From: Symsagittifera roscoffensis
Lineage: Eukaryota; Xenacoelomorpha; Acoela; Convolutidae
NCBI RefSeq assembly: GCF_963678635.1
Contig: NW_026970702.1
Coordinates: 1 to 64,000 of the forward strand
DNA length: 64,000 bases
Direction: 5' to 3'
Shown: positions 46,351 through 60,370 of the stretch, piece by piece
Layout of the letters: the number at the start of each line of letters is the position of its first letter
How positions within the stretch are numbered: position 1 is the stretch's first letter
Program-made: the position numbers and the translations under genes
Notes under the pieces: model-generated
The model's database searches: none
What the model was told of the DNA's origin: nothing
The model's input: only the letters and a program-made list of their open reading frames with translations

Positions 46351-49000
46351 CCTTGACTTACCCGGTTACACACTCGTTTTCAAATGGTCGTGCCACACCC
46401 GGTTTCAAACTCGTTTTCAAATGGTCGGTAGACATCCGGTTAAACATTCGTTTTCAATCGGTCGGGACACACTCGGTTGCGCACTCGTTTTCAAATGGTC
46501 TGGACACATCCGGTTATACACTCGTTTTCAAAACGTTCGGACACCCGGTTACACTTTCGTTTTCAAACGGTTTGGTCACATCCGCTTACACACTCGTTTT
46601 CAAATGATAGGGACACATCCGGTTACAGAGTCGTTTTCAAAAGGTTGGGACACCCGTACTCGTTTGTTTTCATTTATTTGGGACACACCCAGTTACACAC
46701 TTGTTTTCAAATTGTTGATACACACCCGGTTACACACTCAATTTCAAATGGTTGGGATACACGCGGTTACACACTCGTTTTCAAATGGCTGGGACACACT
46801 CGGTTACACGGTCGTTTTTAAATTTCCTTGACTTACCCGGTTACACACTCGTTTTCAAATGGTCGTGCCACACCCGGTTTCAAACTCGTTTTCAAATGGT
46901 CGGTAGACATCCGGTTAAACATTCGTTTTCAATCGGTCGGGACACACTCGGTTGCGCACTCGTTTTCAAATGGTCGGGACACATCCGGTTATACACTCGT
47001 TTTCAAAACGTTCGGACACCCGGTTACACTTTTGTTTTCAAACGGTTTAGTCACATCCGCTTACACACTCGTTTTCAAATGATAGGGACACATCCGGTTA
47101 CAGAGTCGTTTTCAAAAGGTTGGGACACCCGTACTCGTTTGTTTTCATTTATTTGGGACATACCCAGTTACACACTTGTTTTCAAATTGTTGATACACAC
47201 CCGGTTACACACTCAATTTCAAATGGTTGGGATACACGCGGTTACACACTCGTTTTCAAATGGCTGGGACACAGTCGGTTACACGGTCATTTTTAAATTT
47301 CCTTGACTTACCCGGTTACACACTCGTTTTCAAATGGTCGTGCCACACCCGGTTTCAAACTCGTTTTCAAATGGTCGGTAGACATCCGGTTAAACATTCG
47401 TTTTCAATCGGTCGGGACACACTCGGTTGCGCACTCGTTTTCAAATGGTCTGGACACATCCGGTTATACACTCGTTTTCAAAACGTTCGGACACCCGGTT
47501 ACACTTTCGTTTTCAAACGGTTTGGTCACATCCGCTGACACACTCGTTTTCAAATGATAGGGACACATCCGGTTACAGAGTCGTTTTCAAAAGGTTGGGA
47601 CACCCGTACTCGTTTGTTTTCATTTATTTGGGACACACCCAGTTACACACTTGTTTTCAAATTGTTGATACACACCCGGTTACACACTCAATTTCAAATG
47701 GTTGGGATACACGCGGTTACACACTCGTTTTCAAATGGCTGGGACACACTCGGTTACACGGTCGTTTTTAAATTTCCTTGACTTACCCGGTTACACACTC
47801 GTTTTCAAATGGTCGTGCCACACCCGGTTTCAAACTCGTTTTCAAATGGTCGGTAGAAATCCGGTTAAACATTCGTTTTCAATCGGCCGGGACACACTCG
47901 GTTGCGCACTCGTTTTCAAATGGTCGGGACACATCCGGTTATACACTCGTTTTCAAAACGTTCGGACACCCGGTTACACTTTCGTTTTCAAACGGTTTGG
48001 TCACATCCGCTGACACACTCGTTTTCAAATGATAGGGACACATCCGGTTACAGAGTCGTTTTCAAAAGGTTGGGACACCCGTACTCGTTTGTTTTCAGTT
48101 ATTTGGGATACACCCAGTTACACACTTGTTTTCAAATTGTTGGTACATACCCGGTTACACACTCAATTTCAAATGGTTGGGATACACGCGGTTACACACT
48201 CGTTTTCAAATGGCTGGGACACACTCGGTTACACGGTCGTTTTTAAATGTCCTTGATTTACCCGGTTACACGCTCGTTTTCAAATGGTCGTGCTACACCC
48301 GGTTTCAAACTCGTTTTCAAATGGTCGAAGACATCCGGTTAAACATTCGTTTTCAATCGGTCGGGTCACACTCGGTTGCGCACTCGTTTTCAAATGGTCG
48401 GGACACATCCGGTAAAACACTCGTTTTCAAAAAATTCGGACACCCGGTTACACTTTTGTTTTCAAACGGTTTGGTCAAATCCGCTTACACACTCGTTTTC
48501 AAATGATAGGGACACATCCGGTTACACAGTCGTTTTCAAAACGTTGGGACAACCGTACTCGTTTGTTTTCATTTATTTGGGACACACCCAGTTACACACT
48601 TGTTTTCAAATTGTTGATACACACCCGGTTACACACTCAATTTCAAATGGTTGGGATACACGCGGTTACACACTCGTTTTCAAATGGCTGGGACACACTC
48701 GGTTACACGGTCGTTTTTAAATGTCCTTGACTTACCCGGTTACGCACTCGTTTTCAAATGGTCGTGCCACAACCGTTTTCAAACTTGTTTTCAAATGGTC
48801 GGTATACACCCGGTTACACACTCGTTTTAAAACGGTTTGGTCACACCCGGATACACACTCGTTTTCAAATGATTGGGACACATCCGGTTACACATTCTTT
48901 TTCATACGTTTTTTCAAATTGTTGATACACACCCGGTTTTACAATCAATTTCAAATGGTCGAGAAACACGCGGTTACACACTCGTTTTCAAATGGGCGGT
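41675..49000 (+). repeat. 475-bp higher-order repeat of 13 satellite monomers
   Basis: Copies begin with A(T)GTCCTTGACTTACCCGG or its TTTCC variant at 41,675, 42,150, 42,625, 43,063, 43,538, 44,013, 45,872, 46,347, 46,822, 47,297, 47,772 and 48,247, with diverged copies at 44,487, 45,105 and 48,721. In the 41,675 copy the 13 monomers are mostly 37 bp, with one of 35, one of 32 and one of about 38, totalling 475. The 42,625 copy is one monomer shorter (438 bp). Adjacent copies are nearly identical, while monomers within a copy differ clearly, the usual signature of higher-order satellite homogenisation. Confidence 0.9.
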
Positions 49001-52000
49001 ATACATCCGGTTAAACATTCGTTTTCAATCGGTCGGATTACACTCGGTTATACACTCGTTCTCAAAAAGTTCGGACACCCGGTTACACACTCGTTTTCAA
49101 ACGGTTGGGACACCCTGTACTCGTTTGTTTTCATTTAGTCGGGACACACCCAGTTCGTTTTCAAATTATTGATACACACCCGGTTACACACTCAATTTCA
49201 AATGGTTGGGATACACGCGGTTACACACTCGTTTTCAAATGGCTGGGACACACTCGGTTACACGGTCGTTTTTCAATGTCCTTGACTTACCCGGTTACGC
49301 ACTCGTTTTCAAATGGTCGTGCCACAACCGTTTTCAAACTTGTTTTCAAATGGTCGGTATACATCCGGTTTCACACTCGTTTTCAAACGTTTTGGTCACA
49401 CCCGGATACACACTCGTTTTTCAAATTGTTGATACACAACCGGTTTTACTCAATTTCAAATGGTCGAGAAACACGCGGTTACACACTCGTTGTCAAAAAA
49501 TCGTGCCACACTCACTTCCACACTTGTTTTTAAATGGTCAGTATACACCCGGTTACACACTCGTTTTCAAATATTCGTGCCACACCGAGTTTCAAACTCG
49601 TTTTCAAGTGATCGGGAGACATCCGGTTGAACATTCGTTTTCAATCGGTCGGAACACACTCGGTTACCCACTCGTTTTCAAATTGTCGGTACATATCCCG
49701 TTATACACTCGTTTTCAAAAAACTCTAACATCAGGTTACAACTTCATTTTCAAACGGTCTGCAAACACTCGGGTGCATGCTTGTTTTCAAATTGTCGTGC
49801 CACACGTAGTTTAATACTTGTTTTCAAATCGTCGGGAAACACGCGTTTACACAATCATTTTCAAATGGCTGGGACATTCTCTGTTGCACGGTCGTTTTTA
49901 AATGTCCGGACACACTCGGTTACAACCTCGTTTTCAAATGGTCGTGCCACACTCAGTTTCCCACCTGTTTTCAAATGGTCAGAAAACACGCGGTTACACA
50001 CTCGTTTTCAAATGGCTGGGACACACTCGGTGACACGGTCGTATTTAAATGCCCGTGACACCCCGGTTACTCAATCGTTTTCAAATGGTCGTGCCACACC
50101 CAGTTTCAATCTCGTTTTCAAATTGTCGGTAGACATCCGGTTAAACATTCGTTTTCAATCGGTCGGGACACATTCGGTTACCCACTCGTTTTTGAATGGT
50201 CGGAACAAATCCGGTTATACACTCGTTTTCAAAAAACCCGAACACCCGGTTACACATTCGTTTTCAAACGCTTTGGGAACACTCAGTTACAAGCTCGTTT
50301 TCGAATGGTCTTGCCACACTCAGTTTCACACTTGTTTTCAAAGGTCGGGAAACACGCGGTTACACACTCGTTTTCAAATGGCTGGGACACACTCGGTTAC
50401 ACGGTCGTTTTGAAATGTCCGGGACACACTCGGTTACACACTCGTTGTCAAATGGTCGTGCCACACCCAGTTTCAAACTCGTTTTCGAATGGTCGGTAGA
50501 CATCCGGTTAAACATTCGTTTTCAAATGGCTGGGACACACTCGGTGACACGGTCGTTTTTAAACGCCCGTGACACCCCGGTTACACAATCGTTTTCAAAT
50601 GGTCGTGCCACACCCAGTTTCAATCTCGTTTTCAAATTGTCGGTAGACATCCGGTTAAACATTCGTTTTCAATCGGTCAGGACACACTCGGTTACCCACT
50701 CGTTTTCGAATGGTCGGAACAAATCCGGTTATACACTCGTTTTCAAAAAACCCGAACACCCGGTTACACATTCGTTTTCAAACGCTTCGGGAACACTCGG
50801 TTACAAGCTCGTTTTCGAATGGTCGTGCCACACTCAGTTTCACACTTGTTTTCAAATGGTCGGGAAACACGCGGTTACACACTCGTTTTCAAATGGTTGG
50901 AACACACTCGGTTACACGGTCGTTTTGAAATGTCCGGGACACACTCGGTTACACACTCGTTGTCAAATGGTCGTGCCACACCCAGTTTCAAACTCGTTTT
51001 CAAATGGTCGGTAGACATCCGGTTAAACATTCGTTTTCAATCGGTCGGGACACACTCGGTTGCCCACTCGTTTTCAAATGGTCGGGACACATCCGGTTAT
51101 ACACTCGTTTTCAAAAAGTTTGGACACCCGGTTACACTTTTGTTTTCAAACGGTTTGGTCACAGCCGCTTACACACTCGTTTTCAAATGATAGGGACACA
51201 TCCGGTTACACACTCGTTTTCAAAAGGTTGGGACATCCGGGACTCGTTTGTTTTCAATTAGTCGGGACACACCCAGTTACACTCTCGTTTTCGATTGGTC
51301 GGAACAAATCCGGTTATACACTCGTTTTCAAAAAACCCGGACATCCGGTTACACATTCGTTTTCAAACGCTTTGGGAACACTCGGTTACAAGCTCGTTTT
51401 CGAATGGTCGTGCCACACTCAGTTTCACACTTGATTTCAAATGGTCGGGAAACACGCGTTTACACACTCGTTTTCAAACGCTTTGGGAACACTCGGTTAC
51501 AAGTTCGTTTTCCATTGATCCTGCCACACCCAGTTTCAAACTCGTTTTCAAATGTTTGGTAGATATCCGGTTCAACATTCGTTTTCAATCGGTCGGAACA
51601 CACTCGGTTGCCCACTCGTTTTCAATTGGTCGGAAAACATCCGGTTAAACACTCGTTTTCAAAAAGATCGGACACCCGGTTACACTTTTGTTTTCAAACG
51701 GTTTGGTCACACCCGCTTACACACTCGTTTTCAAATGATAGGGACACATCCGGTTACACACTCGTTTTCAAAAGGTTGGGACATCCGGTTTGTTTTCATT
51801 TAGTCGGGACACGCCCAGTTACACACTCAAATTCAAATGGTTGGGATACATGCGGTTACACACTCGTTTTCAAATGGTTGGGAAACACGCGGTTACACAC
51901 TCGTTTTGTAATGGTCGGGACACACCAGGTTACTTATTCGTTTTCAAACGGTTTGGTCACAGCCGGTTACCCACTCGTTTTCAATTGATCGGGACACATC

Positions 52001-55000
52001 CTGTTACACACTCGTTTTCAATCGGTCGGGACACACTCGGTTACCCACTCGTTTTCAAATTGTCGGGACACATCTGGTTATACACTCGTTTTCAAAAAAA
52101 TTGGACATCAGGTTACACATTCGTTTTAAAACGGTTTGGAAACACTCGGTTACAAGCTCGTTTTTGAATGATAGGGACACATCCGGTTACAGAGTCGTTT
52201 TCAAAAGGTTGGGACACCCGTACTCGTTTGTTTTCAGTTATTTGGGATACACCCAGTTACACACTTGTTTTCAAATTGTTGGTACATACCCGGTTACACA
52301 CTCAATTTCAAATGGTTGGGATACACGCGGTTACACACTCGTTTTCAAATGGCTGGGACACACTCGGTTACACGGTCGTTTTTAAATGTCCTTGATTTAC
52401 CCGGTTACACGCTCGTTTTCAAATGGTCGTGCCACACCCGGTTTCAAACTCGTTTTCAAATGGTCGAAGACATCCGGTTAAACATTCGTTTTCAATCGGT
52501 CGGGTCACACTCGGTTGCGCACTCGTTTTCAAATGGTCGGGACACATCCGGTAAAACACTCGTTTTCAAAAAATTCGGACACCCGGTTACACTTTTGTTT
52601 TCAAACGGTTTGGTCAAATCCGCTTACACACTCGTTTTCAAATGATAGGGACACATCCGGTTACACAGTCGTTTTCAAAACGTTGGGACAACCGTACTCG
52701 TTTGTTTTCATTTATTTGGGACACACCCAGTTACACACTTGTTTTCAAATTGTTGATACACACCCGGTTACACACTCAATTTCAAATGGTTGGGATACAC
52801 GCGGTTACACACTCGTTTTCAAATGGCTGGGACACACTCGGTTACACGGTCGTTTTTAAATGTCCTTGACTTACCCGGTTACGCACTCGTTTTCAAATGG
52901 TCGTGCCACAACCGTTTTCAAACTTGTTTTCAAATGGTCGGTATACACCCGGTTACACACTCGTTTTAAAACGGTTTGGTCACACCCGGATACACACTCG
53001 TTTTCAAATGATTGGGACACATCCGGTTACACATTCTTTTTCATACGTTTTTTCAAATTGTTGATACACACCCGGTTTTACAATCAATTTCAAATGGTCG
53101 AGAAACACGCGGTTACACACTCGTTTTCAAATGGGCGGTATACATCCGGTTAAACATTCGTTTTCAATCGGTCGGATTACACTCGGTTATACACTCGTTC
53201 TCAAAAAGTTCGGACACCCGGTTACACACTCGTTTTCAAACGGTTGGGACACCCGGTACTCGTTTGTTTTCATTTAGTCGGGACACACCCAGTTCGTTTT
53301 CAAATTATTGATACACACCCGGTTACACACTCAATTTCAAATGGTTGGGATACACGCGGTTACACACTCGTTTTCAAATGGCTGGGACACACTCGGTTAC
53401 ACGGTCGTTTTTCAATGTCCTTGACTTACCCGGTTACGCACTCGTTTTCAAATGGTCGTGCCACAACCGTTTTCAAACTTGTTTTCAAATGGTCGGTATA
53501 CATCCGGTTTCACACTCGTTTTCAAACGTTTTGGTCACACCCGGATACACACTCGTTTTTCAAATTGTTGATACACAACCGGTTTTACTCAATTTCAAAT
53601 GGTCGAGAAACACGCGGTTACACACTCGTTGTCAAAAAATCGTGCCACACTCACTTCCACACTTGTTTTTAAATGGTCAGTATACACCCGGTTACACACT
53701 CGTTTTCAAATATTCGTGCCACACCGAGTTTCAAACTCGTTTTCAAGTGATCGGGAGACATCCGGTTGAACATTCGTTTTCAATCGGTCGGAACACACTC
53801 GGTTACCCACTCGTTTTCAAATTGTCGGTACATATCCCGTTATACACTCGTTTTCAAAAAACTCTAACATCAGGTTACAACTTCATTTTCAAACGGTCTG
53901 CAAACACTCGGGTGCATGCTTGTTTTCAAATTGTCGTGCCACACGTAGTTTAATACTTGTTTTCAAATCGTCGGGAAACACGCGTTTACACAATCATTTT
54001 CAAATGGCTGGGACATTCTCTGTTGCACGGTCGTTTTTAAATGTCCGGACACACTCGGTTACAACCTCGTTTTCAAATGGTCGTGCCACACTCAGTTTCC
54101 CACCTGTTTTCAAATGGTCAGAAAACACGCGGTTACACACTCGTTTTCAAATGGCTGGGACACACTCGGTGACACGGTCGTATTTAAATGCCCGTGACAC
54201 CCCGGTTACTCAATCGTTTTCAAATGGTCGTGCCACACCCAGTTTCAATCTCGTTTTCAAATTGTCGGTAGACATCCGGTTAAACATTCGTTTTCAATCG
54301 GTCGGGACACATTCGGTTACCCACTCGTTTTTGAATGGTCGGAACAAATCCGGTTATACACTCGTTTTCAAAAAACCCGAACACCCGGTTACACATTCGT
54401 TTTCAAACGCTTTGGGAACACTCAGTTACAAGCTCGTTTTCGAATGGTCTTGCCACACTCAGTTTCACACTTGTTTTCAAAGGTCGGGAAACACGCGGTT
54501 ACACACTCGTTTTCAAATGGCTGGGACACACTCGGTTACACGGTCGTTTTGAAATGTCCGGGACACACTCGGTTACACACTCGTTGTCAAATGGTCGTGC
54601 CACACCCAGTTTCAAACTCGTTTTCGAATGGTCGGTAGACATCCGGTTAAACATTCGTTTTCAAATGGCTGGGACACACTCGGTGACACGGTCGTTTTTA
54701 AACGCCCGTGACACCCCGGTTACACAATCGTTTTCAAATGGTCGTGCCACACCCAGTTTCAATCTCGTTTTCAAATTGTCGGTAGACATCCGGTTAAACA
54801 TTCGTTTTCAATCGGTCAGGACACACTCGGTTACCCACTCGTTTTCGAATGGTCGGAACAAATCCGGTTATACACTCGTTTTCAAAAAACCCGAACACCC
54901 GGTTACACATTCGTTTTCAAACGCTTCGGGAACACTCGGTTACAAGCTCGTTTTCGAATGGTCGTGCCACACTCAGTTTCACACTTGTTTTCAAATGGTC

Positions 55001-56306
55001 GGGAAACACGCGGTTACACACTCGTTTTCAAATGGTTGGAACACACTCGGTTACACGGTCGTTTTGAAATGTCCGGGACACACTCGGTTACACACTCGTT
55101 GTCAAATGGTCGTGCCACACCCAGTTTCAAACTCGTTTTCAAATGGTCGGTAGACATCCGGTTAAACATTCGTTTTCAATCGGTCGGGACACACTCGGTT
55201 GCCCACTCGTTTTCAAATGGTCGGGACACATCCGGTTATACACTCGTTTTCAAAAAGTTTGGACACCCGGTTACACTTTTGTTTTCAAACGGTTTGGTCA
55301 CAGCCGCTTACACACTCGTTTTCAAATGATAGGGACACATCCGGTTACACACTCGTTTTCAAAAGGTTGGGACATCCGGTACTCGTTTGTTTTCAATTAG
55401 TCGGGACACACCCAGTTACACTCTCGTTTTCGATTGGTCGGAACAAATCCGGTTATACACTCGTTTTCAAAAAACCCGGACATCCGGTTACACATTCGTT
55501 TTCAAACGCTTTGGGAACACTCGGTTACAAGCTCGTTTTCGAATGGTCGTGCCACACTCAGTTTCACACTTGATTTCAAATGGTCGGGAAACACGCGTTT
55601 ACACACTCGTTTTCAAACGCTTTGGGAACACTCGGTTACAAGTTCGTTTTCCATTGATCCTGCCACACCCAGTTTCAAACTCGTTTTCAAATGTTTGGTA
55701 GATATCCGGTTCAACATTCGTTTTCAATCGGTCGGAACACACTCGGTTGCCCACTCGTTTTCAATTGGTCGGAAAACATCCGGTTAAACACTCGTTTTCA
55801 AAAAGATCGGACACCCGGTTACACTTTTGTTTTCAAACGGTTTGGTCACACCCGCTTACACACTCGTTTTCAAATGATAGGGACACATCCGGTTACACAC
55901 TCGTTTTCAAAAGGTTGGGACATCCGGTACTCGTTTGTTTTCATTTAGTCGGGACACGCCCAGTTACACACTCAAATTCAAATGGTTGGGATACATGCGG
56001 TTACACACTCGTTTTCAAATGGTTGGGAAACACGCGGTTACACACTCGTTTTGTAATGGTCGGGACACACCAGGTTACTTATTCGTTTTCAAACGGTTTG
56101 GTCACAGCCGGTTACCCACTCGTTTTCAATTGATCGGGACACATCCTGTTACACACTCGTTTTCAATCGGTCGGGACACACTCGGTTACCCACTCGTTTT
56201 CAAATTGTCGGGACACATCTGGTTATACACTCGTTTTCAAAAAAATTGGACATCAGGTTACACATTCGTTTTAAAACGGTTTGGAAACACTCGGTTACAA
56301 GCTCGT
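48027..56306 (+). repeat. 4,139-bp tandem segmental duplication
   Basis: 48,027-52,165 is followed immediately by a second copy from 52,166. The offset is 4,139 bp up to about 51,780 and 4,145 bp beyond, owing to a 6-bp length difference. I noticed only a handful of differences (for example at 49,112, 51,240 and 51,782). At the joint, GCTCGTTTTTGAATG runs into ATAGGGACACATCC; the parental sequences at the two ends share AATG. Confidence 0.92.
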
Positions 56307-57659
56307 TTTTGAATGGTCATGCCACACTCAGTTTCACACTTGTTTTCAAATGGTCCGGAAACACGCGGTTACACACTCGTTTTCAAACGCTTTGGGAACA
56401 CTCGGTTAAAAGCTCGTTTTCGAATGGTCCTGCCACACCCAGTTTCAAACTCGTTTTCAAATGGTCGGTAGACATCCGGTTAAACATTCGTTTTCAATCG
56501 GTCGGGACACACTCGGTTGCCCATTCGTTTTCAAATGGTCGGGACACATCCGGTTATACACTCGATTTCAAAAAGTTCGGACACCCGGTTACACTTTTGT
56601 TTTCAAACGGTTTGGTCACACCCGCTTGCACACTCGTTTTCAAATGATAGGGACACATCCAGTTACCCACTCGTTTTCAAAAGGTTGGGACATCCGGTAC
56701 TCGTTTGTTTTCATTTAGTCGGGACACACCCAGTTACACACTCAATTTCAAATGGTTGGGATACACGCGGTTACACACTCGTTTTCAAATGGTTGGGAAA
56801 CACGCGGTTACACACTCGTTTTGTAATGGTCGGGACACACCAGGTTACTTATTCGTTTTCAAACGGTTTGGTCACAGCCGGTTACCCACTCGTTTTCAAT
56901 TGATCGGGACACATCCGGTTACACACTCGTTTTCAATCGGTCGGGACACACTCGGTTACCAACTCGTTTTCAAATTGTCGGGACACATCTGGTTATTCAC
57001 TCGTTTTCAAAAAATTCGGACATCAGGTTACACATTCATTTTAAAACAGTTTGGAAACACTCGGATACAAGATCGTTTTCAGTTGGTCGGGCCACACTCA
57101 GTTTAACAATTGTTTTCAAATGATCGGGAAACACCGGTTACACACTCGTTTCAAACGGCTGGGACACACTCGGTTACACGGTCGTTTTTAAATGTCCGGG
57201 ACACACTCAGTTACACCCTCGTTTTCAAATGATCGTGCCACACTCAGTTTCACACTTGTTTTCAAATGATCGGGAAACAAGCGGTTATACACTCGTTTTC
57301 AAATAGCTGGGACACACTAGGTTTCACGGTCGTTTTTAATTGTCCATGACACACCCGGTTACACACTCGTTTTCAAATGGTTGTGCCACACCCAGTCTCA
57401 AACTCTTTTTCAAATTGTCAGTAGACATCCGGTTAAACATTCGTTTTCAATCGGTCAGGACACACGGTTATATACGCGTTTTCAAATGGTTTGATCACAC
57501 CCGGTTACACACCCGTTTTCAAATGATCGGCACACAGCCGGTTAAACACTCGTTTTCATTTAGTCGGGACACACCTAGTTACCAACTCGTTATTAAATTG
57601 TTGATACACACCCGGTTACACACTCAATTTCAAATGGTCGGGAAATGCGGTTTTACAGT

Positions 57660-60370
57660 CGTTGTCAAATGGTCGTGCCACACTCAGTTTCACACTTGTT
57701 TTCAAATGGTCGGGAAACACGCGGTTACACACTCGTTTTCAAATGGCTGGGACACACTCGGTTACTTGGTCGTTTTTAAATGTCCGTGACACACCCGGTT
57801 ACACACTCGTTTTCGAATGGTCGTGCCACACCCCGTTTCAAAATCGTTTTCAAATGGTCGGTAGACATCCGGTTGGACATTTGTTTTCAATCGGTCGGGA
57901 CACACTCGGTTACCCACTCGTTTTCAAATGGTCGGGACACATCCGGTTATACACTCGTTTTCAAAAAGTTCGCACACCCGGTTACACATTCGTTTTCAAA
58001 CGGTTTAGTCACACCCGGTTACACACTCGTTTTCAAATGATAGGGACACATCCGGTTACACACTCGTTTTCAAAAGGTTGGGACACACGGTACTTGTTTT
58101 CATTTAGTCGGGACACACTCAGTTTCACACTCGTTTTCAAATGATTGGGACACACTCGGTTTCACGGTCGTTTTTAATTGTCCGTGACACATCCGGTTAC
58201 TTACTCGTTTTCAAATGGTCGTGCCACACCCAGTCTCAAACTGGTTTTCAAATGGTCGGTAGACATCCGGTTGATCATTCGTTTTCAATCGGTCAGGACA
58301 CACGGTTATATACGCGTTTTCAAATGGTTTGATCACACCCGGTTACACACTCGTTTTCAAATGATCGACACACAGCCGATTAAACACTCGTTTTCATTTA
58401 ATCGGGACAAACCTAGTTACCAACTCGTTTTTCAAATTGCTGATACACACCCGTTTACACACTCAATTTCAAATGGTCGGGAAACACGCGGTTTTACACT
58501 CGTTGTCAAATGGCTGGGACACACTCGGTTACACGGTCGTTTTTAAATGTCCGTGACACACCCGTTTACACACTCGTTTTCAAATGGTCGTGCCACACCC
58601 AGTCTCAAACTGGTTTTCAAATGGTCGGTAGACATCCGGTTGATCATTCGTTTTTAATCAGTCAGGACACACGGTCATATACGCGTTTTCAAATGGTTTG
58701 ATCACACCCGATTAAACACTCGTTTTCATTTAGTCAGGACACACCTAGTTACCAACTCGTTTTTCAAATTGCTGATACACACCCGTTTACACACTCAATT
58801 TCAAATGACCGGGAAACACGCGGTTTTACACTCGTTGTCAAATGGCTGGGACACACTCGGTTACTTGGTCGTTTTTAAATGTCCGTGACACACCCGGTTA
58901 CACACTCGTTTTCAAATGGTCGTGCCACACCCCGTTTCAAAATCGTTTTGAAATGATCGGTAGACATCCGGTTGAACATTCGTTTTCAATCGGTCGGGAC
59001 ACACTCGGTTACCCACTCGTTTTCAAATGGTCGGGACATATCCGGTTACACACTCGTTTTCAAAAGTTTGGGATAGACGCGTTTACACACTCGTTTTCAA
59101 ATGGCTGGGACCCACTCGGTTACACGGTCGTTTTTAAATGTCCGTGACACACCCGGTTACACACTCGTTTTCAAATGGTCGTGCCACACCCAGTCTCAAA
59201 CTGGTTTTCAAATGGTCGGTAGACATCCGGTTGATCATTCGTTTTCAATCAGTCAGGACACACGGTCATATACGCGTTTTCAAATGGTTTGATCACACCC
59301 GGTTAAACATTCGTTTTCAAACGGTTTAGTCACACCCGGTTACACACTCGTTTTCAAATGATAGGGACACATCCGGTTACACACTCGTTTTCAAAAGTTT
59401 GGGATAGACGCGTTTACACACTCGTTTTCAAATGGCTGGGACCCACTCGGTTACACGGTCGTTTTTAAATGTCCGTGACACACCCGGTTACACACTCGTT
59501 TTCAAATGGTCGTGCCACACCCAGTCTCAAACTGGTTTTCAAATGGTCGGTAGACATCCGGTTGATCATTCGTTTTCAATCAGTCAGGACACACGGTCAT
59601 ATACGCGTTTTCAAATGGTTTGATCACACCCGATTAAACACTCGTTTTCATTTAGTCGGGACACACCTAGTTACCAACTCGTTTTTCAAATTGCTGATGC
59701 ACACCCGTTTACACACTCAATTTCAAATGGTCGTGCCACACCCCGTTTCAAAATCGTTTTCAAATGGTCGGTAGACATCCGGTTGAACATTCGTTTTCAA
59801 TCGGTCGGGACACACTCGGTTACCCACTCGTTTTCAAATGGTCGGGACATATCCGGTTATACACTCGTTTTCAAAAAGTTCGCACACCCGGTTAAACATT
59901 CGTTTTCAAACGGTTTAGTCACACCCGGTTACACACTCGTTGTCAAATGGTCGTGCCACACTCAGTTTCACACTTGTTTTCAAAAGGTCGGGAAACACGC
60001 GGTTACACACTCGTTTTCAAATGGCTGGGACACACTCGGTTACTTGGTCGTTTTTAAATGTCCGTGACACACCCGGTTACACACTCGTTTTCAAATGGTC
60101 GTGCCACACCCCGTTTCAAAATCGTTTTCAAATGGTCGGTAGACATCCGGTTGAACATTCGTTTTCAATCGGTCGGGACACACTCGGTTACCCACTCGTT
60201 TTCAAATGGTCGGGACATATCCGGTTATACACTCGTTTTCAAAAAGTTCGCACATTCGGTTAAACATTCGTTTTCAAACGGTTTAGTCACACCCGGTTAC
60301 ACACTCGTTTTCAAATGATAGGGACACATCCGGTTACACACTCGTTTTCAAAAGGTTGGGACACACCCGG
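57660..60370 (+). repeat. 2,278-bp-offset duplication and 331-bp repeats in the satellite
   Basis: 57,660-58,092 recurs at 59,938-60,370 (offset 2,278 bp) with few changes. Between them, 59,101-59,330 recurs at 59,432-59,660 (offset 331 bp, about nine monomers). The last part of the window shows a further offset of about 628 bp (62,930-63,250 against 63,558-63,880). Confidence 0.75.
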
